From Candidatus Liptonbacteria bacterium (GTDB lineage: Bacteria > Patescibacteriota > Minisyncoccia > UBA6257 > 2-01-FULL-56-20), in the NCBI GenBank assembly GCA_016212635.1, contig JACRFR010000022.1, forward strand, positions 1-28,799: a stretch of 28,799 nucleotides of DNA, written 5' to 3'. Shown here piece after piece: positions 1 to 6,538 of this stretch. Each line of letters begins with the position of its first letter. Within the stretch, counting starts at the first letter, position 1. Made by a program: the position numbers and the translations under genes. The notes beneath the pieces are model-generated. The model was not told the origin of the DNA and did not search any database. It saw nothing but the letters and a program-made list of their open reading frames with translations.

Positions 1-53
1 GCAGTTAGCTCCGTGTTCAATACTATCTCGGAATTGTTGCCGAAGCAAACGCC
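1..53. repeat. 53-bp direct repeat, copy 1 (copy 2 at 386-438)
   Basis: The first 53 bases of the window are identical to 386-438, 385 bp apart. Copy 1 encodes the C-terminus of the GIY-YIG protein (…RRLLRQQFRDSIEHGANC). Copy 2 encodes the same peptide but is joined upstream to unrelated codons and downstream to the 5' end of tRNA-Tyr. Because copy 1 touches the window edge the true repeat may be longer. Confidence 0.9.
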
Positions 54-261
54 GCCCCTCGGTTGTTTTTAGAAATTTCTCTCGTCGCAGCGCGTCGCTT
101 TGCAATACGTATGCTTCATAACCCAAAAGCGTGCATGGCAAGTAGTTTTTCGTAGAATCAACCTTGCCACTTTTGTGTTCGGCTAGGCGCCGGTCCAGAT
201 CTGCCGTAGAACCTTTATAGATATCACTGTTCGTAAGCAACAAAAAATATACGAAAAACAT
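1..261 (-). CDS. GIY-YIG endonuclease-like small protein (3' end runs off the window)
   Basis: Reading the minus strand from the ATG at 261-259 gives 87 open codons to the window edge. The protein starts MFFVYFLLLTNSDIYKGST, matching the VYxL...xYxGxT core of the GIY-YIG fold, followed by DLDRRLAEHKSGK and a C-terminal DALRREKFLKTTEGRRLL helix typical of stand-alone single-domain members (UvrC N-domain/YhbQ-like). Such proteins are assumed to be small nucleases; no substrate can be inferred. The second element reads DIYKG rather than a strict YIG. The last 53 bp recur at 386-438, where the same frame enters a tRNA-Tyr gene and stops there, so this gene probably ends inside another tRNA copy just outside the window. 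The start codon is the first in-frame ATG; no Shine-Dalgarno is seen. Confidence 0.75.
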   Translation of the reverse strand, partial: MFFVYFLLLTNSDIYKGSTADLDRRLAEHKSGKVDSTKNYLPCTLLGYEAYVLQSDALRREKFLKTTEGRRLLRQQFRDSIEHGANC

Positions 262-279
262 GGACTTAATTTAGGGATT

Positions 280-319
280 CGCCCGGTCATTCGACCGGGC
301 GTCAGGTCGGATGACCTGA
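280..319. repeat. Two tandem perfect hairpins interrupting the tRNA-Tyr T loop
   Basis: Positions 280-301 form CGCCCGGTC-ATTC-GACCGGGCG (9-bp stem) and 302-319 form TCAGGTC-GGAT-GACCTGA (7-bp stem), directly abutting. The 40-bp block lies exactly between the two halves of a T-loop-like TTCG|AAT string on the minus strand. There is no gene in it. Confidence 0.8.
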
Positions 320-384
320 CGAACCTGCGTAGCCACTAGGGCGACAGATTTACAGTCTGTTGCGATTGACCGCTCCGCCATCCC
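309..384 (-). tRNA. tRNA-Tyr (GUA), apparently disrupted in the T arm
   Basis: On the minus strand the 5' part is a good class II tRNA: it begins GGGATGGCGGAGCGGTCAA, has a perfect 5-bp anticodon stem ACAGA/TCTGT around the loop CTGTAAA (anticodon GTA, Tyr), a long variable arm, and then GCAGGTTCG, the start of the T arm. After TTCG the expected rest (AAT, then CCTGC and CCATCCC) is missing. Instead there are two perfect hairpins (280-319). Removing them joins TTCG to AATCCC, which restores a T-loop-like string but still no matching T-stem or acceptor strand. A GTCATCC at 309-315 could pair with GGATGGC of the 5' end, with no T-stem partner. It may therefore be a pseudogene or a decayed duplicate whose intact copy lies left of position 1. 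Confidence 0.55.
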
Positions 385-385
385 A

Positions 386-438
386 GCAGTTAGCTCCGTG
401 TTCAATACTATCTCGGAATTGTTGCCGAAGCAAACGCC
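386..438. repeat. 53-bp direct repeat, copy 2, abutting tRNA-Tyr
   Basis: This is identical to 1-53. On the minus strand the reading frame continues as WDGGAVNRNRL into the tRNA-Tyr sequence and stops at its anticodon TAA, so this copy is a 3' remnant of a GIY-YIG gene rather than a complete gene. Confidence 0.85.
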
Positions 439-554
439 TATCTAGAGGAATGCCCCGCAGCTTGATGCAACGCGATAATCTAATTGCCCTCCCCCTATTC
501 TATTATTCTTGCTTGTCCGCCGTAACTTCTGCTACATCTTGCCTCTAATTTATG

Positions 555-591
555 GAGGTCGGACCTTAAAGATTCCCCAAGGTCCGACCTC
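555..591. repeat. Palindromic repeat of the GAGGTCnGACCT type
   Basis: GAGGTCGGACCTT (555-567) and AAGGTCCGACCTC (579-591) are perfect 13-bp inverted arms with an 11-bp loop. Related palindromes with the same core occur in the arrays around sodA (15.4 and 16.5 kb) and near 10.36-10.42 kb. The 439-621 spacer holds no supported gene. Confidence 0.8.
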
Positions 592-621
592 GGAAGCTGT
601 GCGACGGTACAGGGGCCACCC

Positions 622-939
622 CTATTGGGACTTGCCGATATCCTTGAAGTCCTGCAGTGATTGGCCGTTATTCCTCTCCGCTTTCGCCTTGGACAACCAG
701 CGCGTAATGGCGTTATCAATCTTAAGGACCAGCACTTTGATCTTCCGAAGAAATTTGGCCAGCGAAGCGTTGACCAGACTGTCAATGCGCTCCGGTATGC
801 CGGAAGCGATCAGTCGTTCTATGGCCGAGGTTTGATTCCCAGATTGATCGTCCGACACTTTCGGCAAGGCCCGAATGGCCAGATACATGATGGTACCCAA
901 AGATAAAAAGACGACCTCGGTTAGGATAAACTGAAACAT
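622..939 (-). CDS. Small membrane-anchored protein of unknown function downstream of tsf
   Basis: The product has 105 residues with one N-terminal hydrophobic segment (about residues 1-25, FILTEVVFLSLGTIMYLAIRAL). A hydrophilic, probably helical region follows, containing a basic amphipathic stretch (LAKFLRKIKVLVLKIDNAITRWLSKAKAER). No catalytic motif is visible. It begins 13 nt after the tsf stop, so it is probably the last gene of an rpsB-tsf operon. Similar short membrane proteins follow tsf in other Patescibacteria as far as I recall, but I cannot name a family. A peripheral or inner-membrane role is inferred only from the hydrophobic segment. Confidence 0.7.
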   Translation of the reverse strand: MFQFILTEVVFLSLGTIMYLAIRALPKVSDDQSGNQTSAIERLIASGIPERIDSLVNASLAKFLRKIKVLVLKIDNAITRWLSKAKAERNNGQSLQDFKDIGKSQ

Positions 940-952
940 TGACTAAATAGAG

Positions 953-1408
953 CTACAGCTCCAAACGGGAAAAGGCTCGTACTCGGATGTTCTCCCCCAC
1001 TCGGGTAATAACATCCTTGATCGCGTCGCCTACGGTAATGGATTCGTCCCGGTAGTAGGGCTGGGAAACTAACTGCTCCAAGTCCTGGGGCGCCATAGCG
1101 GCAATATGCATAGCCAAGTTCTTGGCTAATTCTTGGAACGGGTCGGAGCGAACCACAAAATCCGTCTCGGCCCGCAGATCGACTAAGACGCCGATCCGGT
1201 CGTTGTGCACGTAAGTGCGAATGACACCCGCGCCAGTTTCACGATCGGCTCTTTTTTCTATCTTGACCAGGCCGCGCTCGCGGATAAGCGATACCGCGCG
1301 ATCCCAGTCGTTACCCGCCTCCTCCAGAACCTTCTTGCATTCCATTACCCCCGCCCCCGTGAAGTCGCGTAATTTTTGAATCAAATCCACATTAACCGAG
1401 ACTGCCAT
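953..1408 (-). CDS. tsf: Elongation factor Ts (short form)
   Basis: EF-Ts is the guanine-nucleotide exchange factor for EF-Tu. The N-terminal UBA-like helix bundle is clear (VDLIQKLRDFTGAGVMECKK…EEAGNDWDRAV, about residues 8-40), as is the core motif RAETDFVVRSDPFQELAKNLAMHIAA (about 79-105), which contains the TDFV residues that contact EF-Tu. At 151 residues it is far shorter than the 283 of E. coli and lacks the second core subdomain and dimerisation module, as in other minimal bacteria. The ATG at 1408 lies 15 nt after the rpsB stop with no separate promoter, so it is co-transcribed with rpsB. Confidence 0.95.
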   Translation of the reverse strand: MAVSVNVDLIQKLRDFTGAGVMECKKVLEEAGNDWDRAVSLIRERGLVKIEKRADRETGAGVIRTYVHNDRIGVLVDLRAETDFVVRSDPFQELAKNLAMHIAAMAPQDLEQLVSQPYYRDESITVGDAIKDVITRVGENIRVRAFSRLEL

Positions 1409-1423
1409 TGTCGTAGTTTTAGA

Positions 1424-2236
1424 TTATTTTTCAATTAAAATAGTCACATTTGCCTTGTCCGAAATATCGTAAGTGCTTTCGGTCTTGGCGCCTGGAACAC
1501 TTGCCGCCACCGCGGGCGCGCGAGTGGCGCCGGCCAAGATCGGTTCCACTTTTTCCAAAAACCAGGAAACGCTCTGGCGCGCCTTGGTGTTGCCCGGCAC
1601 CAACCGCTCGATCACCGCCGGGTTGGTGTCCACGTTGGCAAAAGCCACGATCGGTATGTTCATGCGCCGGGCCTCACGCACCGCCGAGCCGTGGACGATC
1701 GGGTCAATGACCACCATAACGCTCGGCAATCTCTCCAGATTCTCAATCCCCGCGAACAAGCGATCCAAACGTTCGATCTCCTTGCTGATCATAACCTGTT
1801 CCTTTTTGGTATATTTGGCAAAAACCCCCGCACTCATGTCGCGCTTTAAGCGACGAAAATGCTCAATGCGCTGGGCGATAATTTTAAAATTGGTTAAAGT
1901 GCCTCCGATCCAACGATTGAAAACTACGGGAATATTTAAGCGCTGCCGGATGGCGTTAACCAAGTCTTGTAATTGAGGTTGGGTCGCGACCAGCAAAACC
2001 GGAGCGCCCGCGACCACCCGCGATTTCAAAAACTCCAGGGCTTCATTCAGCTCCTCATAAGTGCGGGATAGGTTGATGATCTCCACGCCGTTGCGGTTAT
2101 GGAGAACGTACTGTTTCATCCGCGGGCAAGTTTGATTCTTTTTGCGTCCATAAAAAACACCCGCCGCGATCATCTCTTTGATCGCCGCTTCCATTTCGGG
2201 CGTGGTGGAAGTAAAGCTGGTAACTACCTCATCCAT
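1424..2236 (-). CDS. rpsB: 30S ribosomal protein S2
   Basis: From the ATG at 2236 the product has 270 residues: MEAAIKEMIAAGVFYGRKK, then LHNRNGVEIINLSRTYEELN, NRWIGGTLTNF and FANVDTNP, all family signatures, ending in a divergent tail of about 30 residues. S2 binds the 30S platform with S1-type proteins. An in-frame extension reaching 2416 is open but consists of palindromic repeat DNA, and a strong promoter points to 2236, so I rejected the longer start. tsf follows 15 nt downstream. No Shine-Dalgarno precedes the ATG because the predicted transcript starts at the AUG. Confidence 0.95.
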   Translation of the reverse strand: MDEVVTSFTSTTPEMEAAIKEMIAAGVFYGRKKNQTCPRMKQYVLHNRNGVEIINLSRTYEELNEALEFLKSRVVAGAPVLLVATQPQLQDLVNAIRQRLNIPVVFNRWIGGTLTNFKIIAQRIEHFRRLKRDMSAGVFAKYTKKEQVMISKEIERLDRLFAGIENLERLPSVMVVIDPIVHGSAVREARRMNIPIVAFANVDTNPAVIERLVPGNTKARQSVSWFLEKVEPILAGATRAPAVAASVPGAKTESTYDISDKANVTILIEK

Positions 2237-2272
2237 GCGGAACAGTATACGGCGCGGACGGCGCGGTGTCAA
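2237..2272 (-). promoter_or_regulatory. rpsB-tsf promoter predicting a leaderless mRNA
   Basis: On the minus strand TTGACA (2267-2272), a 17-bp spacer and TATACT (2244-2249) form a near-consensus sigma70-type promoter. The ATG starts 8 nt after the end of the -10 box, so transcription should begin at or within a base of the A of AUG. Confidence 0.85.
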
Positions 2273-2286
2273 TGTAAATACGCCAA

Positions 2287-2424
2287 GTTCATCAGATGAC
2301 CCAAATATTAGGCATCTTGGCCCCAGATCATCTGATGAACAAATATTGGGCATCGGGGTTCTTGAATTCAATGTTGCGTCTTGCGATGACCGCAGAGGCG
2401 ATAATGTTTTGGTCATCGCAAGAC
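2287..2424. repeat. Composite inverted-repeat block between mnmA and rpsB
   Basis: Two inverted repeats lie in tandem: GTTCATCAGATGA (2287-2299) with TCATCTGATGAAC (2328-2340), and GTCTTGCGATGACC (2378-2391) with GGTCATCGCAAGAC (2411-2424). The second type recurs at 5281-5357. The block starts 5 nt after the mnmA stop, so its hairpins may also protect or terminate the mnmA transcript, although there is no U-run. Confidence 0.85.
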
Positions 2425-2428
2425 CGGA

Positions 2429-3613
2429 CTAGCTGATAACCCCGCCGCCCAGGAGCTCCCCTTTCCGTGAGTAAAATACCGCGGACTGACCGGGTGCGAC
2501 AAACTTCTGCGGCTGGTCAAAAACGATTCGGAACCCCTCCGTTCCTCCCCTTGTTAAGGGGAGGTTGGATGGGGCAAGTTCCGCTCGCGCCAGCGGCTGT
2601 CGGTACCTCACCCGAGCAAGAATCCTTATTCTATTGTTCTTGAGAACAATAGAATAAGGATAAGGGTGGATAAAATTGACATCCCTTAAAACAATTTCCC
2701 TTCTAAATAAAGCCGGATTATCCTGACCTTCGGCTACGGTTATGGTGTTATTCCGAATATTTTTCGCGGCGACGTAGTGGGCTTTAGTTTCCGTCTGTCC
2801 CCTAATTCTTAATTCTTTATTCTTTATTCTCAAATCCAGCCCATGCCGCTGGCCGATGGTGTAGAACCAAGAACCTTTATGCTGCCCGATGGGCTGCCCT
2901 TCGGTGGTAACTACTTGGCCGGTACGAACCGGCAGATGTTCAGCCAAAAACTCCGATACGTCCACTTTACCTAAAAAGCATATTCCTTGGGAATCTTTCT
3001 TGTCCGCGGTAGATAAGCCCGCGCGGCGAGCCATGGCCCGCACTTGGGGCTTGGTGTAATCCCCGATCGGAAACAAACAATGCCGTAGCTGTTTTTGGGT
3101 CAGGGTCCAAAGAAAGTATGATTGGTCTTTGTTTTTATCCCGTGCGATAATCAACGAATAGCGAATCTGTTTCGAATTTACGAATTTCTTTATTCGTTTA
3201 TTCGTAAGTAATTCGTTATTCGCTGATGAGCGCAGGCGAACATAATGTCCCGTGGCCACATAATCCGCCCCCGCGGCCAACGCTTTTTCCAGAAACAGGC
3301 CGAACTTTATCTCCCGATTGCACTCCACGTCCGGATTGGGCGTCTCCCCGCGCCGGTAGCCGTCAATCATATACTTGACCACCTTTTTCTTATATTCCCT
3401 CTCAAAATCCCAGACGTAGAAAGGAATGCCGATCTGTCCCGCCACCCGCCGCGCGTCTTCCGCATCTTGTTCCGAGCAGCCATCTAGGTTGTAGCACTTC
3501 ATATAGACACCAACCACGTTGTAGCCGCGCTTTTTTAGCAAGTAGGCGGCAACGGAGGAGTCCACGCCACCCGACATAGCGACGACGACCGTGTGTTTGG
3601 AATTAGGAATCAT
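2429..3613 (-). CDS. mnmA: tRNA-specific 2-thiouridylase MnmA
   Basis: MnmA makes s2U34 in tRNA-Lys, -Glu and -Gln using ATP and relayed sulfur. The PP-loop SGGVDSS lies at residues 14-20. The catalytic cysteine pair is C98 (PDVECNREIKFG) and C212 (SQGICFLGK), with TGHYVRL, SYFLW and YTIGQRHGL also present. The 394 residues include four stretches foreign to the family that coincide with repeat DNA: about 128-155 after TGHYVRL, about 262-275, about 317-332 and about 345-361. All keep the frame and lie between conserved motifs. The ATG at 3613 is the first in frame; an internal ATG at residue 13 would cut into the PP-loop strand. The spacer upstream to efp contains only short inverted repeats. 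Confidence 0.95.
   Translation of the reverse strand: MIPNSKHTVVVAMSGGVDSSVAAYLLKKRGYNVVGVYMKCYNLDGCSEQDAEDARRVAGQIGIPFYVWDFEREYKKKVVKYMIDGYRRGETPNPDVECNREIKFGLFLEKALAAGADYVATGHYVRLRSSANNELLTNKRIKKFVNSKQIRYSLIIARDKNKDQSYFLWTLTQKQLRHCLFPIGDYTKPQVRAMARRAGLSTADKKDSQGICFLGKVDVSEFLAEHLPVRTGQVVTTEGQPIGQHKGSWFYTIGQRHGLDLRIKNKELRIRGQTETKAHYVAAKNIRNNTITVAEGQDNPALFRREIVLRDVNFIHPYPYSIVLKNNRIRILARVRYRQPLARAELAPSNLPLTRGGTEGFRIVFDQPQKFVAPGQSAVFYSRKGELLGGGVIS
2531..2581. repeat. CCTCCCCTT/AAGGGGAGG-type repeat inside mnmA
   Basis: The sequence CTCCCCTTGTTAAGGGGAG and its flanks match the style of the intergenic repeats at 10803, 27270 and 28510. Here it is read in frame as part of MnmA (about ELAPSNLPLTRGGTEG, residues 345-361). 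Confidence 0.75.
2623..2660. repeat. 18-bp-arm palindrome inside mnmA
   Basis: TCCTTATTCTATTGTTCT (2623-2640) is followed after 2 nt by its exact reverse complement (2643-2660). It is translated as part of MnmA (YSIVLKNNRIRIL) between conserved C-terminal strands, so it behaves like an in-frame palindromic insertion. Confidence 0.85.
3149..3232. repeat. CGAAT-rich repeat inside mnmA
   Basis: This stretch shares the strings CGAATCTGTTTCGAAT and ATTCGTTATTCG with the intergenic repeat at 10309-10470. In mnmA it encodes about residues 128-155, a segment absent from the family core. Confidence 0.75.
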
Positions 3614-3643
3614 GAATTAAGAATAATTGAGAACCTCACCTAA

Positions 3644-3665
3644 CCTCTCCTTGGAAAAGGAGAGG
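3644..3665. repeat. Short inverted repeat upstream of mnmA
   Basis: CCTCTCCTTGG is followed at once by AAAAGGAGAGG, giving a CTCTCCTT/AAGGAGAG hairpin in the efp-mnmA spacer. It is one of several copies of this short intergenic repeat type in the window. Confidence 0.6.
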
Positions 3666-3757
3666 GAGATTCGCAACCTTTCGCGTTTAGACTTCCGCCA
3701 GAGGCGGACGGGCGCACCAACTCCCCACCCTACTCCCTACTTGCTACTCTCTACTCC

Positions 3758-4327
3758 CTACTTTTTCTCCACCCTCTCCACGTACTCCCCAGTTTCTGTA
3801 TTAATCCGTACGATGTCACCCGCATTGATGAACATGGGGGTGTTGATCTTGGCACCGCCTTCCAAAGTTACCTGTTTTGTCCCACCCTGGGCAGTATTGC
3901 CCCGAACCGCCGGCGGAGCCTCAATGACCTCAAAGTCCATCTTGATCGGCAGCGCAACTTTGAAAAGCTTACCGTGATAGCTATCCGTGGCGACTTTCAT
4001 GTTCGGTTTCAAGAACTGCGCCGCAAATCCGATCAAATCTTCGGACAAAGAGAAGCGATTCTTGGGGTTGCCTTCTTCGTGAAACCAGTACTCTCCTTTG
4101 CTGGTATAAATAAAAACCGCGGTTTGTTTCTCGATTTCCACCTCTTCGAACTGGTCGCTGGCCTGCCAATTACGGTCGAGTATCTTGCCGTTGACTAAAT
4201 TGCGGAGCTTGGTTTGCATGACGGCCTTGCGCTGCTGCATGCGCAGAAAACCGGACTCCATAACCTCGTACGGCTGGCCTTCATACATAAAAATCACACC
4301 CTTTTTCAGTTCGGTATAGGAAAGCAT
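3758..4327 (-). CDS. efp: Elongation factor P with non-canonical tip loop
   Basis: EF-P relieves ribosome stalling at polyproline. All three OB/KOW-like domains are present in 189 residues: KKGVIFMYEGQPYEVME, TKLRNLVNGKILDRNW, FHEEGNPKNRFSLSEDLIG, and a C-terminal domain ending GDIVRINTETGEYVERV. The beta3-beta4 tip, which carries the modified residue in PGKG of E. coli, reads LRMQQRKAVMQTKLRN here. The position aligned with Lys34 is therefore Gln (or the loop is shifted), and no PGKG exists. No efp-modification gene (epmA, earP, ymfI type) is visible in the window. The start is the first ATG; an A/T-rich spacer follows the upstream khpA gene. Confidence 0.95.
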   Translation of the reverse strand: MLSYTELKKGVIFMYEGQPYEVMESGFLRMQQRKAVMQTKLRNLVNGKILDRNWQASDQFEEVEIEKQTAVFIYTSKGEYWFHEEGNPKNRFSLSEDLIGFAAQFLKPNMKVATDSYHGKLFKVALPIKMDFEVIEAPPAVRGNTAQGGTKQVTLEGGAKINTPMFINAGDIVRINTETGEYVERVEKK

Positions 4328-4417
4328 TAGAAAAACTTAAATCACCGGAAATTATTCTAATTGTTCTAATTAGTCTAATCGATGAAGACGAGCGTTGTTC
4401 TTGGGATTTTTATTCCC

Positions 4418-4711
4418 CTACTCCCTACTCCCCACTCCCTCTTCCCTGTTTCCTTGGGGTCGGCCTCCGGGCGGCTCCGCGATCTTAAGGTTAATGCGAG
4501 CATTGTTCTTAATGCCCACAATGCGGATCAAGGAGCGCACCGCCTTGGCGGTGGAGCCTTGGCGTCCAACTACCTGGCCCATATCGAGCGAATTAACATG
4601 CAAGGTCAGGAGCACTCCCATTTCATCTACCCGGCGTTCCACTCGCACGTCGTCCGGATGGTCCACGATTGCCTTGATCAAGTATTCTAGAAATTCCTGG
4701 TCAGCGGTCAT
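4418..4711 (-). CDS. khpA: KH-domain RNA-binding protein KhpA (YlqC-like)
   Basis: The single type II KH domain is clear: FLEYLIKAIVDHPDDVRVE, then VNSLDMGQVVGRQGSTAKAVR carrying the GxxG-type loop GRQG, then SLIRIVGIKNNARINLKI. KhpA binds RNA, often with KhpB, and is usually next to rpsP, as here (rpsP upstream on the same strand). The last 20 or so residues (EPPGGRPQGNREEGVGSRE) read through repeat-like DNA (CTCCCTCTTCCCTG) and are probably a neutral extension. Length is 97 residues against about 75-85 for the family. Confidence 0.9.
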   Translation of the reverse strand: MTADQEFLEYLIKAIVDHPDDVRVERRVDEMGVLLTLHVNSLDMGQVVGRQGSTAKAVRSLIRIVGIKNNARINLKIAEPPGGRPQGNREEGVGSRE

Positions 4712-4782
4712 AGTGCTTCAAGTTCTATCGATTCGACCTTTTGGAACCTATTCAATTTGGGACTTACGCATCTGCTCGCTCA

Positions 4783-4865
4783 CCAGTGTCATTCCCGCGA
4801 AAGCGGGAATCCAGATGGCCTCCGAGAATCCTGGATCTGGATTCCGGCTCTACAGCCGGAATGAC
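4783..4865. repeat. Dispersed TCATTCC-CGCG hairpin pair
   Basis: GTCATTCCCGCGAAAGCGGG leads into AATCCAGA, and CTGGATTCCGGC…GCCGGAATGAC closes the block, giving two hairpins and an outer inverted repeat. The same family occurs at 8963-9062, 11541-11569, 12923-12949, 14780-14850, 15551-15577 and 28239-28312. Confidence 0.85.
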
Positions 4866-4895
4866 AGACGCGGCTAAGTCTTATCTGATTAATTA

Positions 4896-5189
4896 TTAGG
4901 CAGATGGTTTTTCCTTAGCCCGAGCCTTTTTCATTTTAACTGCGATCTTTTGACCGGTGGTTACGCCGTGTTTGAGAAAAAGGTTGTGCAGGGTTTGGGT
5001 TGGTTGGGCGCCTTTAGACAGCCAATACTGGACGCGTTCTTTTTGGACCGCGAAGCTTTTGGAGAAAGGGTTGTAGTGGCCCAAATCCTCCACGCCCACG
5101 CCGGTCGCCTTGGAGCGCCGCTCGGCGACCATGATTCGATAGCTGGGCTGGTGCTTTTTGCCCACCCGCTTGAGTTTGATGGCTAGCAT
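4896..5189 (-). CDS. rpsP: 30S ribosomal protein S16
   Basis: From the ATG at 5189 the product has 97 residues: MLAIKLKRVGKKHQPSYRI, then VAERRSKATGVGVEDLGHYNP, VQYWLSKGAQPTQTLHNLFLKHG and a lysine-rich tail. All are S16 signatures for this early-binding 30S assembly protein. An upstream in-frame ATG (5213) would add eight residues lying in the promoter region, so I prefer 5189. The khpA gene follows after a repeat-filled spacer of 184 nt. Confidence 0.93.
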   Translation of the reverse strand: MLAIKLKRVGKKHQPSYRIMVAERRSKATGVGVEDLGHYNPFSKSFAVQKERVQYWLSKGAQPTQTLHNLFLKHGVTTGQKIAVKMKKARAKEKPSA

Positions 5190-5226
5190 GTTTTTAGAGG
5201 ATAATGGATACAAACAATAAAATCAA
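5190..5226 (-). promoter_or_regulatory. Probable rpsP promoter, near-leaderless
   Basis: On the minus strand TTGATT (5221-5226), a 17-bp spacer and TATCCT (5198-5203) stand 8 nt before the rpsP ATG. Both boxes match four of six consensus bases. The string ATTATCCTCTA also precedes the smc start region (8900-8912). Confidence 0.55.
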
Positions 5227-5280
5227 GCGCTAGTCGGATGAACGCATTTTGGGCATCGTGATCCCAGGGTTTAACTTTGC

Positions 5281-5357
5281 GTCTTGCGATGCCCTGTCCT
5301 TCGACAGACTCAGGATCTTCGAGGGACAGGGACTTAATGTTTGGGTCATCGCAAGAC
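5281..5357. repeat. GTCTTGCGATG inverted repeat after pepP
   Basis: GTCTTGCGATG (5281-5291) pairs with CATCGCAAGAC (5347-5357), with a second inner hairpin CCCTGTCCTTCGA…TCGAGGGACAGGG. The right arm overlaps the pepP-like stop codon. The same outer arms occur at 2378-2424 after mnmA. In both places the repeat lies between a gene end and a ribosomal-protein promoter. Confidence 0.8.
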
Positions 5358-6502
5358 TAGAGGACGGCCCAACTCAAGTCTTTAGGCAAACTACACAAAT
5401 TACGGTATCCAGTCGCCGTGACCATCACCATGTCTTCGATCCGGACTCCCCCGCTGGGGATCTTGGCGCTGGCCTTTTGGTAATAAAGCCCGGGTTCCAC
5501 GGTAACCACGCTGCCGACCGGCAACTTAACGTGAACACCGCCAATTCGCGGGGCTTCGTGAATATCCAGACCGACTCCGTGACCCACGCCATGGATGAAA
5601 CCTTCCGTACTGCGTCCCCGCCGGGTCGGATAGCCTCGTTGGTGAAAGAACTTGGCCACGGACTGTTGGATGTCGTAGCCATCCACGCCGCCTCGAATTT
5701 GGGACAAGGCCAACTCTTGCGCCTGACGCACTGTTTCATACATGGCGCGCTGGCGAGCATCCGGTCCTCCCTTATAAAACGTGCGGGTACAATCGGCATA
5801 ATAATGCGAGCGCACCGAGAGTGGGAATACGTCAATGACGATGGGAGTCGCCGAACGCAAAGGGCCGGTGCCCTCGCAATGCGGATCCGCCGCGTGCTTG
5901 CCGCCGGCCACGATCGTCCCCAAGGCCAGCCAACCCAGGCGATATAAATCCGCCTGGATGCTCTCGCGCAGAAATTCGGAACTCAAGACTCGACCGCCCA
6001 GATATAAGCGCGACTTGCGGATGCGGCTGCGTGCTAGGATTCGCCGCACGAGGTGCATGGCGTGCTCAACCGCTGCTTGCCCCTCTCGAATCTGGGCGAT
6101 TTCTCGCGCGGTTTTCACGATTCGTTCCGGGTAAACGTCGCCCGGAATAATCTCCGCGCGAAAATGTGATTTTAGCTTGGCTACAACCGAGTACGGCAAC
6201 TGACTCGGCATTCGCAAATCTTTAACGCCGCACTTTTCTAGGTAGATTCCCACCGCATCCAGAGTCGTCTTAATACCAGGCTTGTGATACTTACGCCAAG
6301 CCACCACTCGATCCACGGCGGCCTCTTTCTTGGCCCGCTCCAGCTCTAAATCCGATACCAGGAGAGTAGTCCGCCCGCCCATCTCGATCAGATAAAATGG
6401 ATCCGGCGCGCGAAATCCCGTGCGCCACAAAAGGTCGCTGGAGAAAGAGTTGGCTCCAATATCCGTCGCTCCGTATAGGATTAATGCGCTAGTTCGCGGC
6501 AT
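5357..6502 (-). CDS. Xaa-Pro aminopeptidase-like M24 metallopeptidase
   Basis: This is a pita-bread-fold peptidase of 381 residues. The N-terminal creatinase-like domain covers about residues 1-125 and the M24 catalytic domain about 130-381. The five expected metal ligands are visible: D224 (IDVFP), D237 (ADCTRTF), H308 (GVGHGVGLDIHE), E336 (VEPGLYY) and E356 (RIEDMV). Members hydrolyse N-terminal Xaa-Pro bonds in the cytoplasm or process creatinase-like substrates; the ligand set supports an active enzyme, but the substrate is not shown. IDVFP replaces the more common IDxG, as in some long-branch M24 proteins. It lies between smc and rpsP with non-coding spacers on both sides. Confidence 0.9.
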   Translation of the reverse strand: MPRTSALILYGATDIGANSFSSDLLWRTGFRAPDPFYLIEMGGRTTLLVSDLELERAKKEAAVDRVVAWRKYHKPGIKTTLDAVGIYLEKCGVKDLRMPSQLPYSVVAKLKSHFRAEIIPGDVYPERIVKTAREIAQIREGQAAVEHAMHLVRRILARSRIRKSRLYLGGRVLSSEFLRESIQADLYRLGWLALGTIVAGGKHAADPHCEGTGPLRSATPIVIDVFPLSVRSHYYADCTRTFYKGGPDARQRAMYETVRQAQELALSQIRGGVDGYDIQQSVAKFFHQRGYPTRRGRSTEGFIHGVGHGVGLDIHEAPRIGGVHVKLPVGSVVTVEPGLYYQKASAKIPSGGVRIEDMVMVTATGYRNLCSLPKDLSWAVL

Positions 6503-6538
6503 TGGGTTCAGGAGCCCATCTCCAAAGTAGGTTTTAGA

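Noticed and set aside
2237..2416. N-terminal extension of S2 by 60 residues
   Set aside because: The frame is open but is made of palindromic repeat DNA and would run through a near-consensus promoter; S2 homology begins after the ATG at 2236.
5425..5835. 136-aa open frame inside the M24 peptidase region
   Set aside because: It is a same-strand out-of-phase shadow of a gene with all five metal ligands.
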